64,000 nt of DNA from NCBI GenBank assembly GCA_013397075.1, contig VWZS01007625.1, positions 62,458-126,457 of the forward strand, in the 5' to 3' direction. Source of the DNA: Rhabdornis inornatus (lineage: Eukaryota; Chordata; Aves; Passeriformes; Rhabdornithidae). A model generated the notes under the pieces. It was not told the origin of the DNA. It made no database searches and was given only the letters and a program-made list of their open reading frames with translations. This document shows, one piece after another, positions 38,701 to 50,540 of the stretch (within the stretch, counting starts at the first letter, position 1; every line of letters begins with the position of its first letter). Position numbers and translations under genes: made by a program.

Positions 38701-40941
38701 TTTAATTAAATTTTGAGCTGGATGCTGTGACAGATTCCCCTTGCTATGTCTTGTATGCACACCTTCTATATTTTTAAACCTCTTCTCCTCCTTCTCCCAC
38801 TCCCTGCAGACGCACCAAGACATAAAAGGAATGCAGAAAAAAACCTGGCATTAAGTTCTTATCTTTGAAACCTCAAGGGTGAGTGAATTTGAAATCTACA
38901 TTTAGTTTTACAAGAGCTGAACATATGGTGATAGGAAGTTTTATGTGTGTGAAGACCAGCTCTGCTCTCTCCATCAAGAAATGTGAGGAGTATTAAAATA
39001 CCGTTTTTTCTTGACATTCCCCTTCTATGCTGTCCTAGAAGCAGGCATATTACACCCTTTTGTCTAATAAACAGTTTAAAACCACTTCCCATTTCTCACA
39101 TCCATATACCTAGGTGCTTTAGTTGGTTTTGTTTTTTGCTCTTAGCAAAATGAGCTTTTTCAGGTGTCACTTAGCATCTGGATGTGAACCTGACAACCAA
39201 ACTGCTCTGTACCTGCTGCTAGCACCACAGGAACCCTTGTCAGACTACAAAAATGAAGAGATTTAAACCAATAATTGTTGCCAAACTCTCATTTTCTCCA
39301 TTTTCAGCAGACTGACATCCATTTCCATGGAAACAGTTGGAGAGCAGAGTAGCAGGGATACAATCTGACCCAGAGGTTCTAGGATTCTTCCAGCTCCCAT
39401 CACACTGATAACAATTTTCAAGAAGTGACCTCTCTATTTCACCTTTAACAAGAATCAGGAACACACTACTTACTCATGCAGTAAAACTGAGCTAAAAAAC
39501 TACTTCTAATTTTTAAGCTGGGCTTCCAGTCCCAATTTGCATTACTGAATTTCCAGGTGTATGATAACACAAGCCATCCAACACCTTCAGCACAGCCACC
39601 AGAGCTCCTGCTCAGCTGAGGATTTCCCCTTGCACAGTTCACTCTACCTGCAACCCTACAAGCACTCAGCTGCTTCTTTCCATCGTGCCCACGTTGTGTC
39701 ATTAGGATCCGAACAAGGCAGAAACAAAGCTGAGCAAACAGACCCAGGCAGTTCTCAGGACAGCAAGAGATGAGCACTGTCATGCTCAGCAGGAAAGGAA
39801 ACTGATGCAGCTGCCCAGAGTGCAAAGGAGCAGTCTGGAATCAGACCTGAAATTCAGATACCAGCCCTGGAACGCTTTGTGCTAAGCACCACCACTTCAC
39901 TATCAGAGGTTTTAATATATTTAAATATTCATTAAGTAAATCTTATGTATTTTAAATTCTATACATCAGCAATTATTCTGGTCTTTCAATCACAACCTTT
40001 TATTTTTGTCACTGTATTTCCATGAAGCCTCCAGAGATTTGTACCTCCACTTTCAGTGCTCAGCTACCACAGTGCTGATTCACACCAGCAATACCAGAGG
40101 TAAAATCCACAAGGCTCAGGGATGACAGTGACTTTCCTTAATGGCTGTTATTTGGAGAACCAATACCAGGACACAATTGGACTGCAAAGATGCTGCACAC
40201 ACTTGAAACAGACTTAAAAGTATCCTTGGGGCACCAGCTGCTACTTGAACAACAGGTTGTCCATGTAACATCAACATCACACTTTCATTCTGCACTGGGA
40301 ATAACTTTGGAGACGACACCAAGGAACTTCTTAGCTGAGGAGACACTTTTGGTACTCAGGCTGTTTCCAGTCTACATTAAGTCTACACTAAAAGGGAAAG
40401 CTCATCCTGAGTTTCTTTTGGGGATGCTCAGCAGAAAAGTAGCATATTTTTTTTTCTCAGGTAATTTTTTCTCTTGATATTCAAGATTTCAAAAAGCACC
40501 TGTATAGCCTCTCTGCATTTTCAACATAGATTGCATTGTGCACGTCAGAGACTTTGGCTGTTATGCTTTCATGCAGCTTGCCAAATGCTTTGAAAGGTCT
40601 CTGAGTTTGTGAACTCAAGTTCAACTAATTAGAGTGAATGGAAAATTCTGAATTTATGAAAACCATAGGATATCAATAAAACATAAAACCTATCAGGTCA
40701 GTCCAGAAGTCAGCAAGTACATTTGGCAGCCACTGAATAATGCCAGGGATGAGGAATGCCCAATAGCAATGGGAGCTTGTGGCAAGAACAGTCCACTCAC
40801 CCACACCTTCACTGTGGCACAGAGAGACACCCAGATTGTCCCTTATCCCTGAATCACTCCAGACTGAGACTGTCCCTTCAAGGGACACTTCTGATGTGTC
40901 ATCTTATTCTCTGTGCCATTCTGCACCCACCAGCCACAAGC
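35763..40941. other. Long gene-free unique stretch (about 5.2 kb)
   Basis: No gene or recognised transposon. Small features: a run of ten C at 36492-36501, an A/C-rich tract at about 37120-37163, and a T-rich stretch at about 37330-37357. Open frames are at most 119 codons, with no family resemblance. Confidence 0.6.
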
Positions 40942-41200
40942 CTGGCTCAGTAAATAGAGCACTGGGATGCTGCAGGAGACTGGGGTTCCATTCTTTCCTG
41001 AAGTCCTTTAGCTGAGTGACACTGGAAGAGCCAGCCTTTCCCCATGGCCCTGCACAGTCTTATTTATCCCTGCAGGGTGAGACTACCTGATGGAAACAAA
41101 AAACCCAGGCATTATTTTCTTAGCAGGCGACTGAATAAATTAATCACCTCAACTGAGGGAAAATAATATTGTCTCACAGATTGTTGTGATATCCAACTGT
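40942..41200 (+). mobile_element. Ancient tRNA-derived SINE (MIR/CORE-like), interrupted
   Basis: The head resembles a tRNA-derived promoter: an A-box-like TGGCTCAGTAAATAGAGCA at 40943-40961 and a B-box-like GGTTCCATTCT at 40984-40994, spaced as in a tRNA-derived SINE. It continues into the conserved core: AGCTGAGTGACACTGG at 41010-41025 (MIR has a very similar AGCTGTGTGACCTTGG). After roughly 100 bp of poorer match comes AAATAATATTGTCTCACAG and TTGTTGTGAT at about 41160-41190, the 3' part of the core. Such SINEs predate the bird-mammal split and are inactive. Divergence is high. Family assignment is from memory of the consensus. Confidence 0.72.
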
Positions 41201-44200
41201 CCCCACATCAAAGCTATTTTAACTGGAAATCTTGAAGGGCAGGAACTTTCCTGCAGCTCACAATCTGAACAAAGTTAGTAACAAATAGGCTCTATTAGCC
41301 CCTACTCCTTCAGCTCAGCTACTGACCAGAAAGAGGAAGGCAACTATTCTTTTTTTGGTGTGTAATAGGAGCTCTCCAACTGTGTCTGGCCCAGCAGCCA
41401 GCCCGTGGGTGTGTGAGTGTGGCTGTCTGGCACTGTGCTCTTACACAATCCTGCTGGGAATGCTCCTGCTGGGAGCTCTGCCATGGACAGCTGCCTTTTC
41501 CATCCCAGGCTGGCTGCACGATTTCCCTGCCTCCTCCTGCTTGTCCGTCCCCAAAGCATGTTGTGGTGCTATTTACCCCTGGTGACTTGGGCAGGCTGTG
41601 ACAGAGGATGGGTCCTGTGCTGCACAGACACAGCACAGGCGTTCTCTGGCCTCAAGGAGCTCCTGATCAGAACAGACCACACTCAAATGGGAAGGAAAAG
41701 TTTCTTATTTAGAATTGCTACTTAAATTTTCCATCTCTGTGTTCCCCAAGTCCCTTGTTCAGGTGTGTGCCCTGCATGACTTTGGGCAGGGTTTTGTCAA
41801 ATATGGTCTGACAAGAGGGCAATTCCTTCAGCTCTGGCACAGCCACCTTCAGCAGCAGCCCAGAGCCCTCTGCTTGTGCAATTCACTCACTCAGCAGCAG
41901 GACCCTCTGAGCTCAATGACCAGTCACCAAAACAGCTCCAGCTCAAACTTTGGGCACTGGAAAGAACTGGGAAATCGTTGCCTACAGTTAATCTAAGAAG
42001 GAAAAGAAAAGGCAATGAAGAGAAAGAGATACAAGAAGAATGAAAAAGAAAATTAATTTCTTAAAGCTATCTGGGTGAGATTTTGATAAAAATCATAATG
42101 CAATTGGCTATTACCGGATTCAAAAGAAGCCGTGTTTGTTGAGAAAATACAATGTTGTTAATTTCTGGGTTTGGCTGTACTGAGAAGCAGTGAGGCTGTT
42201 ACTTGTTCTTTGCTTCTTCTAGGTTATGAGGGGAGGGATAATCAGGAGTAATTACTACCTGCTAGGAAATACTGTAGATTACCAGAAGGGAGAAATGAAA
42301 GGCAATCTACACACATATCATATTTCTTAAGAATGTATTTCTCAGGGCCAAGACCACGTTGGTGCACTTCAGCTGCCACCCCTAAGCAGGAACTTCTGAC
42401 ACCCTGCCATAGCACATCACATTTATTGATGGTAAGGAACTCAGTAGACATGGATCATTAAAAGAACACATGCAAAGAAGTCTACAAACATCAAAGTCTG
42501 CATGGAGAGCTGGCAGACAACATCACAGAGAAAACTGATGTGGGGAGGCAGCAAATGAGGAAGAACTCTGACGGAACAGAGGGAGGCTCCTCTGCCCAGC
42601 TGCACTTCTGTGCTTTGCATTGACTTTTCACCAAGGTGAAAAATGGCTTTAATCAGGTCCTTGGGGCCTGTGCTTGGCTCTATCAGCCTCTCTACTGACA
42701 GTGAGAAAGTAATTTCAGTTTGCTGGGAAATCAAAGTGTGGGGTGGAAATGGCGAGATGTGCACCAGAATTACGGGGGCTCTTGGCCAGTGGAGTCAGCA
42801 AAGTCTGTCTCAGTTCTCTCTCTGTAAAATCATGAGCCTCTTTGCCTGCTTGACTGAAGGAACACTTCTCCAAACACTCTGTCTCTAAGTGACCTGGGGA
42901 TTTTTCCCACATCAGCTGCTAAAAAAGTAACTCTGTTTTGTTGCTTTGCAATGAAAACAAGGCAGCACAATGCCAGATACAGGAGAGGCAGATGACATGG
43001 GAGAATGATAGCCTCCAACTGGGGCACCCAGCCAGGCTGCTTGAAGCACTCACAGCCAATCTGGCAGCTTGAAGCAGCCATCCAGGATCAGACTATTATT
43101 CTGGCAAGCCTAAATGTTTGCCCTTAGCAGCCAGAAGCCCCAAATATTTCAGGAGGAGATAAATCCTTCCCCCTTGAAACAGCTAGTGAGTTATCCTCTT
43201 TTAGCATAAAATTGCCACTCCTAACTTCAGCACAAGATCATTGAAGCTTAATGTTTATATTTAGTCTTGAGTAACAGTACATCTAAGTATTCTTAAATCC
43301 TTTCAAAATCCTACAACATTTGTTTGAAAGTGAGAAGTTCCCCACTGAACACCCACCACAGTTATTCCAGCAACCAAAACCAATTACCCATGGCTTGGTA
43401 CACAGAAGAGAAAGCATTTCCAGTTATTCCTTTAATATTTATCATCTTTGCTTTAAGACTGACCACCTGTCAGATTTCAGGGTCTTCGTGGGCATCTAGA
43501 ACAGTTTGTGAACCATACATAAATAGGTTTAAATATCTATAGGTTTGCAGTGGTTTTATTTGGCAGACACAGAGCGGGCAGGGCCATCTCAGCTGCGCTG
43601 TAATTCAGTGTATTGGGATATTCAGTGTATTCAGCCCTTGGACAGGGATGGGACAGGCACTGCTTCTCTCCCTGCAGGGCTCCTGGACTCCCCCATATCC
43701 CAGGAGCTCTGTGGAGGGCAGGGAAGCAGTCTGGCTGCAGGGCAGGTAAAAAACCTGTGCATAGAGTTGGACTTAAAAGAGACATAGATTAGATCCTTCT
43801 GCAAAATAACTTACATCTTGTTGGTAGGAGGACCAACAGAATACTGATCGTGTTGGGTTTTCCAACTGCCAAGATCTAGGTCTGCTCTAGAAAAGAGGCA
43901 ATTACTAAAATAGAATGAGGTCAGAGTTCATAAAGAGCAGCAAATTAACCAGCAGTGGAAAACTCCCCAATATTCAGATTTATCCCCAAGTTACACACTA
44001 TGAATCTGTGCAGACAGTGCAGCTGTGTCTATAAAGCAAATTTTTTGAAAATTAGAAGTGCCATGTCTAACTTGAAAAAAAGCTATCATACATGAGTTTT
44101 AGAAGAGATGTTTAGGTGAAAGACAAAAATAAAGAAAAAACTGGACTTTTGGAAGCAAATAAGAAAGGCTCAAAGACCCAGTCTGCTAACCCATGGAACT

Positions 44201-45026
44201 ACCACTCACCTAGCACAGTATATTATACATAATAGCATGAAAGTGCTAAAAAAAGTTGAAGTTTGACTTATTATTACTTGAGATGTGATGACAAATAATA
44301 TTCCACTGATGTCTGGCAATCTAACTACATTTTTTTATCCAGTATTTTTTATCCAATAAAATTTTTCCTATATCCAAATAAGTACAACTCTGGGAATACT
44401 TTACAGAATTCAGACATATGACTTGAAGTTAAAACAGGAATTTTTTTCTTTTAAAGACTGTCACTGTAACCAGCTGGCACCAAAAATGTTCACATTTTGT
44501 GGTATCATTTCAGTTTCAGGAAGATCCATCACTGAGACAGCTGACAAATTCCTAAGGCCACTAAAAATGGGCCTTTTTTAAACCATTTTGCCTTGTTCTT
44601 TTATAGTTACAGGCAAATGAAAACAGAAATTTCTCCGTATGGTTTGATTTTTAAATTATTTTTCTTTTTTAGTGAAAGAAAATCTGGAGCTGTGAGGTGT
44701 TTGGAGTTTGGTTTTTGTTGTTTTTAACAGGTACACAAGCTTCAAATCCCTCAAGGCTGAAGAATTCCTTTGCCAAATTTCAGCAACGACAAACTATTTC
44801 ATGTCCAAAGTATAAATCTCAAAAATTCAAACCTGTAGTGACAGGAGATGCTATAATAATGGAAATGCAAGATGTTAGTACTGCAATATAATAACAGTAG
44901 CAATCTTTTCACTCATCAATTGGCATCAAATGAAGAAAACCAGGAAAGCTTCAAATATAACCTTTTACTGGGTTTATCAGGACATGATAAAGAGGTGAAT
45001 TCTCAGTTTACACACTAGAATGTTAC
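41201..45026. other. Unannotated unique sequence
   Basis: No gene supported. A GTG-initiated 64-codon frame at 44697-44891 looks superficially like a signal peptide plus short secreted peptide but lacks an ATG. A possible SINE core scrap is listed separately at 42786-42850. Confidence 0.55.
42786..42850 (+). mobile_element. Possible MIR-like core scrap
   Basis: The string GTCTCAGTTCTCTCTCTGTA followed by AAATCATGAG resembles the MIR core segment that reads CCTCAGTTTCCTCATCTGTA followed by AAATGGGG. Only about 35 bp match well, and no head or tail is visible, so chance similarity is a real possibility. Confidence 0.3.
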
Positions 45027-45059
45027 ATTATATATATATACATATATATATATATATAA
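45027..45059. repeat. (TA)n microsatellite
   Basis: Two TA runs are separated by a single CA interruption. Confidence 0.92.
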
Positions 45060-47769
45060 CTATGATGTTGCAGAGAGACTGTAGCTCCTCTGAACCAAAC
45101 TGAAATGAACCAACAGGATGAGAAATTCATGTGTTTCCTACACCAAACAAACTTGGTATCTGAGTACAGTGTTCAGTGGTACAGGTAAGGCAGTGCAGTG
45201 TATTTACTGCCTTAGCCAGCCTTTTTCTTACAAACATTTGGTTCCTCCTGCTGGTCAACCTGCCCATTTAATTTCACTCTGGCTTGTCCTAACAGTTGCC
45301 CCTGGTTTACAAATCTTAACAAGTATAAGAGACTAGGAACTGACTTTTCCATTAATTTCCTTTTGAAGAGCTGACTCTAACAGAGGCAACCCAGATAATC
45401 CTTCCCTCCCTCCCTGCTCTTTAATCTTGTAAGGTTTGAATTTCCTGCAGGCAAGACAGAACCAGAGTGGGAACCACCATTCCCAGGGACTTAGCTGGAA
45501 TTTGTGCTGGGAAGGACCTGAGCTCAGCCCAGCAAAGTGCTGACAATTAGGCCAGGACACCCTCTCCTGCTCAGCCCCCACCTCGTTCAGGGGGCTTTGG
45601 GGAGAAGCTCAGCCTAAGTGCAAAGGTGGCAGAGGTGTGGCTGTGACCACCCCAGGCAGGTCCCCGGTGCCACCAGGGAGCCTTCCACTGCTGCAGTGGG
45701 TCAGGGAATGCCTCAAATTAAACTGTCCAGTGACATGGTTCTGACCCCAGGCCTTGCCCCAAGCTGCACATTGCCCATCTCCCATGATTTGTCTCCCTTC
45801 CACTGCCCTAAACATGTATGTGTTCCCAACTCCCACCCAAAAGAAAAAAAAAAAAAAAAGAATCAGACTCTCTGAGTAAAGCAGGCTTCAGCTGTGAAAG
45901 CCATGAGGAGGACATAAATTAATTTTCACCATTTATGAAGTGATTGGAGGCAAATTTTTCCAGGCAGGTGTCTCCAGACACCAGAGAAGGACTGATATAT
46001 AATCAATGTGACCTAATGCATGTGGCATCCTTTAGCAGCAGGAACACCCCATTTCCATCACAGCAACTCAAATATGGTTTTTAAAGGACCAGTAAAGCTG
46101 CACACTAACTATTAAACAAGACAAGAAGGGAAGAAATCACCTATGAGCATGAGCTGGAAGATTTAATGGTGCAGGCAACAGCACTTTGGTGGTTGCTTAA
46201 TCATTTTAAATGGAGTAGTTTTGGAAGTGAAGCAGGTGATCTCACTATATTTTTTGAATTCTCCATCTTAGATTCACCTCACCTGGAATATAATAGTCAA
46301 TGAAATTTAATCTGTCAGGAAAAAATATGCTTCAAGTTCACTGAATTTTTTTCTTCCTTTCAATTACCTTTTAGCCAGTTTAGCTATGCTTTTGAAGTGG
46401 AGGTTAAATATTGCTGGAAAAACTACACCAGGACTATCTCACATACTGACTGCGATGTATATAGCATACCTATGGTTACAGCCTTGGAAAAATGCAATCA
46501 ATGAGAGAAAAAATGCAGACAAATGCCTGTAAGAATATTCTAAAGATCATTTAAAACAAGAAAATATACTTGTGACTGTATTTAACAGGAAAAAGCTATC
46601 AGCAAACAGAGAGAAACTGAAACTAGTGCTGTCCCATGTCTAACAGCACTCAGCCTTTCATTTCAAAGGCATATTCCTGCATATTTAGGGATTATTCTTT
46701 TTCTACCTAATCGCCTTCTAACTAGCACAAATGCAGCATTTGAATGTGAAGCCAGCAGTATCCCCTGCAGAGGCTGCAGCTGCCACCTCTGAAACAGCAT
46801 TTCTTTGGCAATGGGGAAACAGCCTCACCTCTAGCAATCTGTTAGAGATGATATTCCCGGGGTGCAATTCATCCTGCTTTATGTGTGATCATTGCCCAAT
46901 TTGTTCATATTATGTTATTAGTGCTGAAAGATGTTTTCCATTAGAGGATGCAAGCTTTCAAGTTCTTGCTGGCTAAAGGATGAAGTTAAAGGCTTTCAGC
47001 TTTTAAGGGAGAGACATATTTGCAAACATTTCTGTTTTGCATCTGTTTCTATGGAGCAGATCTCTTTTGCACAGTAGCTTTACTGTTTGGATTTTCAGGT
47101 GTCATACATGAAATGAAGCTCCCAGTCTACCAGGATCTTTCAGCATCAGCCTTAATAACATGTTAATACTTCACAAGAAGTCTGCTCGATGTATTTGAAA
47201 TCTTAGTTTAAATGTAAGACTCACCAACACCAGCATCAGCTATAGAAACAGCTGATTCACAGGAGGGGTGGCTGGTGCCATATATTTCATTAAACATTGG
47301 TTCCCAGCCCAAAGGAGGTCTGGTGGCAGAGTCCAGCAGTGCTCACTCCACTTTGGTTGCTATGTGCTGCCAGTGTGAGTGGAGTCTGGGCAAACCAGGC
47401 TCCAGCCACAGGCTGTTCCCCTCCCAAATGTCCTTGTCACAGCCAACACCTGCACTGCCAGGCACATCCACAAAGCCTGACAGCCACAAACAATGCCTTT
47501 TGTATTTCCCTGCAGCTCTTCTGGGCTGAGATTAAAGGAACTGGGTGCTGCCTGCTGCCTCCTACTCCTCCCAGAACTGTGAGCCTTCAGGCCTAATCTG
47601 GCACTTACTGTCAGGTGCAAATCAATAAAACAAGAATTAAAATGCACGTTCCCAACTTGCTGAGGAATTGCTTATTCATACCTTGAGCTGTCATTTTATT
47701 TTACTCACTAAGGAAACAAAACCCACATCCCTATGCCAATGCCCTTTAATTTGCCTGTGAAGAAATCTG
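45060..47769. other. Unannotated unique sequence
   Basis: No gene or recognised transposon. A run of 16 A ends a short A-rich tract at about 45841-45859, with no retroelement body beside it. A GC-richer patch lies at about 45480-45780. Confidence 0.55.
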
Positions 47770-47940
47770 TGCTGGTAAAGCACAGACAGCTCCAAGTCCT
47801 TCACAAAGATGTACAGCCTCTCATTTTACAGATGACAAAGTGAGGTGACTGCCCAGTACCACACTGAGTCTAGAGAAGACATAGAACTAGAACCCACATC
47901 TCCTAAATTCTTGCTTTTCCTGCCACATTTATGATGGACA
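47770..47940 (-). mobile_element. Ancient tRNA-derived SINE (MIR/CORE-like)
   Basis: Read on the minus strand, a B-box-like GGGTTCTAGTTCT (from 47883-47895) is followed by the conserved core: CAGTGTGGTACTGGGCAGTC, then CACCTCACTTTG and TCATCTGTAAAATGAGAGGC (from about 47816-47870). It then reaches a 3' part resembling TTGTGAAGGACTTGGAGCT, where the family has a TTTGTAAAGTGCTTTGAGA-like stretch. The order and spacing match MIR-type CORE-SINEs. The A-box part is too eroded to call. It is inactive and very old; some copies of this class have been co-opted as enhancers, which nothing here proves. Confidence 0.75.
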
Positions 47941-50280
47941 GACAATTTGGTAGCAATCCTGTAGGAAGCCATCTCCTGCCAGTTATTAGTATAAGTAATT
48001 GTAAAGAAAAATTGTCACAGGCCAGATACTCATGCAATTGTGTGCCTGTACTGAGTCAGACTTCTGTGAGATCAAACTCACTGAAGTTTTTCCATTTCTA
48101 GCGACAAGAATTAATTCCCTTTTTATCATTAGGACCTTTGCTCTCAGGAAACTGAGACCAGCATTACTGACCTTGAGCAAAACACAGTGTCCAGCCATGG
48201 GAATTCCACTCCACACGCCCTGCACTTTGCAGGAGGGATGTCATTCCTGCTACTCCCATCAAAACCTGACAATTGTGCCAGCTTCCAAGTGACAAACACA
48301 AATTCCAGGTTACACCAAGGCAATTCCGAGTGTGAAACCATCCAATCATGAACTGCTGCTTCCAAAGTACAAAGCTGCTGGTGTATCCATTGGAGCCCCA
48401 GGGTGCTTCTTCATTCCCTCCTGGAAAATACTGAAAGGAGCTATGACAGCAGAAACAGGACAACCTGCTTCTCACAAATAAAAGCTCATATAGCTCTATA
48501 CACAGAAATTAGGCTTTGTGGTTTTTTTGGTTTTTTTTTTAATTTAAATAATTATTCAATATTCAAGGGAAACATCTTTTTCCTTTTCTGGTTGACACAG
48601 CACATTTTCCCTCAGTGTTTCTATAAAAGGGTTTTGGTGGATAAAAGTTTGATATCATAAATCATTAGTTTTAATTAATTGGATTAATAGCTAGGGGGCA
48701 AAATGTCAGAGAGATTGATTTTATACAAAGTTTAGAAGTTGCCAGTTCTTTGTGTGATTTTGACAGTTCACAGGTAATGGGCATTATCCTCAGTACAAAG
48801 TTTCAGAGGATTAACTACAAGCCTTATTACATGTGAGATACATACAAAGCAACTTGAGAACATAAATACACCTTTTTCCCCCCCTCTAAGTTTACTGAAT
48901 TTTTTGTTAGGTTACCAGGCTTCATGAAACAAACTATTTCTTTATCTTAGAATATTAATAAAATATTCTAAGTTCCATGATTAAACAAGGACACCACTCT
49001 CAGCACTTCAAAGCAGAAATACGGAATATTATTTTAAAGTCATCTTTCAAGAATATACAATACAATATGAATGAGCATGCCTATGGTGACTCCAGTAAAT
49101 ATTTCAAACTATTTGAGCCACAAATGCTCTCAACATTAGCAAGAGAACAAGAGAAGTACTTGAAAAGGTTAACGTTGTTTGCAAAGTGAAGACTTAAATA
49201 GACTCCAAAAGGGACCATTTAAAATGAACAAATAGCTCAAGTGGCTTAAAACAATCATATATTATCATGCAAATTGTATTTTTAATTTTAAAAGCTATAA
49301 CAAGTGGCAGTCAAACAGTGCTATTGCTGCCTTAAACAACAACAGCTGCCAAACCCCAGGGCATTGGGGGCCCCTTCCTCTTGCACCTTGGCTCTGTGAA
49401 TCAGATGGACAGCTCTACTCCAACACAGGAAAGAAAAACAACTTGATCAGCCCAGGTATAAACTCTAATCAAACCTGGGCAGCTCACAGGGCGGGGGCCA
49501 GCCCCCTAAAACGTGTTCCTGTTGTCAGGCACGATGGGGATGAAGGTCTGCTGCAAACACACGAGCCAAACCCAGGCTGATGCTGGCCCAGCTGTGGCCA
49601 GCCCAGGTGAGGCTCCTCTTGCCTCCTGTGCCAGTTGTGCCAGGCACCAGAGTTCTGGGGGCTCCTGGGGGTGCTGCCATCCCCTGGCATCCCTTGGCAG
49701 CCCTGTGTTCAGTCACACACCCAGCCCACTGCTGGGCAAGCACTGCTGCCCCGTCCCTGGCTACCTGGAGTGGCCCAGCTAGGAATTACATCGACAGCAC
49801 TCAATTTACCAGCTCAGTTAGAGCATTTTTCCATAAAATACATTCATGTATAAGCAAAGAGATCCACATGCTCTATTCCTAAAGGAAATGGTAGCTACCA
49901 GCCATTTTGGAAACATTTTTCCTTGGCTGTAACTACTTTTCTAAAAAGGGAAAGGTATATCAATATTCAAAGGATAATGATACTTAAGCGTTCTGAAACT
50001 TAGGGGACACTTAAACAGCGCCGAGTAGTATCTGATCCACCTGAAATAAATCTGAAAAGCCATTGGAGTCACCATCCAGCAGGACAGCAGAACCTAATCC
50101 TAATTTCAATTGAAGGCCCTTATATTTTTAAGTCTGAAGTCACTGGATTGGTCCCTGTGGGCAGGGAGATGAGAGCTGTGAAAATCAAAATTGATCGCTT
50201 AGAATTGATTCTAAGCAGACGGCCCCTGTAAATCAGGGAGTTACTGATGCCTGGAGCAGCTCAGCCCAAGGAGGCACAGG
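47941..50280. other. Unannotated unique sequence with a TAAT-rich patch and a GC-rich patch
   Basis: No gene supported. A GC-rich patch at about 49360-49780 carries several overlapping frames of 68-100 codons with no recognisable domain. A cluster of homeodomain-type TAAT cores lies at 48652-48694. Confidence 0.55.
48652..48694. promoter_or_regulatory. Candidate homeodomain-site cluster
   Basis: Within about 40 bp there are several TAAT/ATTA cores: ATCATTAG, TTAATTAATTGG and GGATTAATAG, the last containing a bicoid/OTX-type GGATTA. Such clusters are common in developmental enhancers but also arise by chance in AT-rich DNA. No conservation evidence is available. Confidence 0.25.
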
Positions 50281-50540
50281 CCGGGCTGGGCTGGGCTGGG
50301 CTGGGCTGGGCTGGGCCTGGCTGAGCTGAGCTGAGCTGAGATGGGCTGGGCTGGGCTGGGCTGAGCTGGGCTGAGCTGAGCTGAGCTGAGCTGGGCTGGG
50401 CTGGGCTGGGCTGAGATGAGCTGGGCTGAGATGAGATGAGATGAGATGAGATGAGATGAGATGGGCTGGGCTGGGCTGAAATGGGCCAGGCTGAAATGGG
50501 CCAGGCTGACCTGAGCTGAGCCAGGCTGGGCTGAGCTGCA
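50281..50540. repeat. GGGCT/GAGCT/GAGAT pentamer array
   Basis: The array is organised in blocks: (GGGCT) runs at about 50283-50316, 50343-50362 and 50391-50412; (GAGCT) runs at about 50322-50340 and 50371-50390; and a (GAGAT) run at about 50427-50462. A 15-bp unit (CTGAAATGGGCCAGG) is then repeated twice near 50476-50508. Single substitutions convert each pentamer type to the next. The + strand is G-rich, and the GGGCT runs fit the G-quadruplex pattern (four or more GGG with 2-nt loops). The minus strand gives a Pro/Ala/Gln/Ser-repeat frame (147 codons, 50261-50704) that is an artefact. Confidence 0.95.

Noticed and set aside
44697..44891. Small secreted-peptide-like frame preceded by a pyrimidine tract and AG
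   Set aside because: The frame begins at GTG, not ATG; the hydrophobic start comes from a T-rich tract; no homologue is recognisable.
50281..50540. Functional immunoglobulin switch region
   Set aside because: Pentamers match in form, but no constant-region exon, promoter or I-exon is seen in the window; a simple pentanucleotide repeat is the more economical call.
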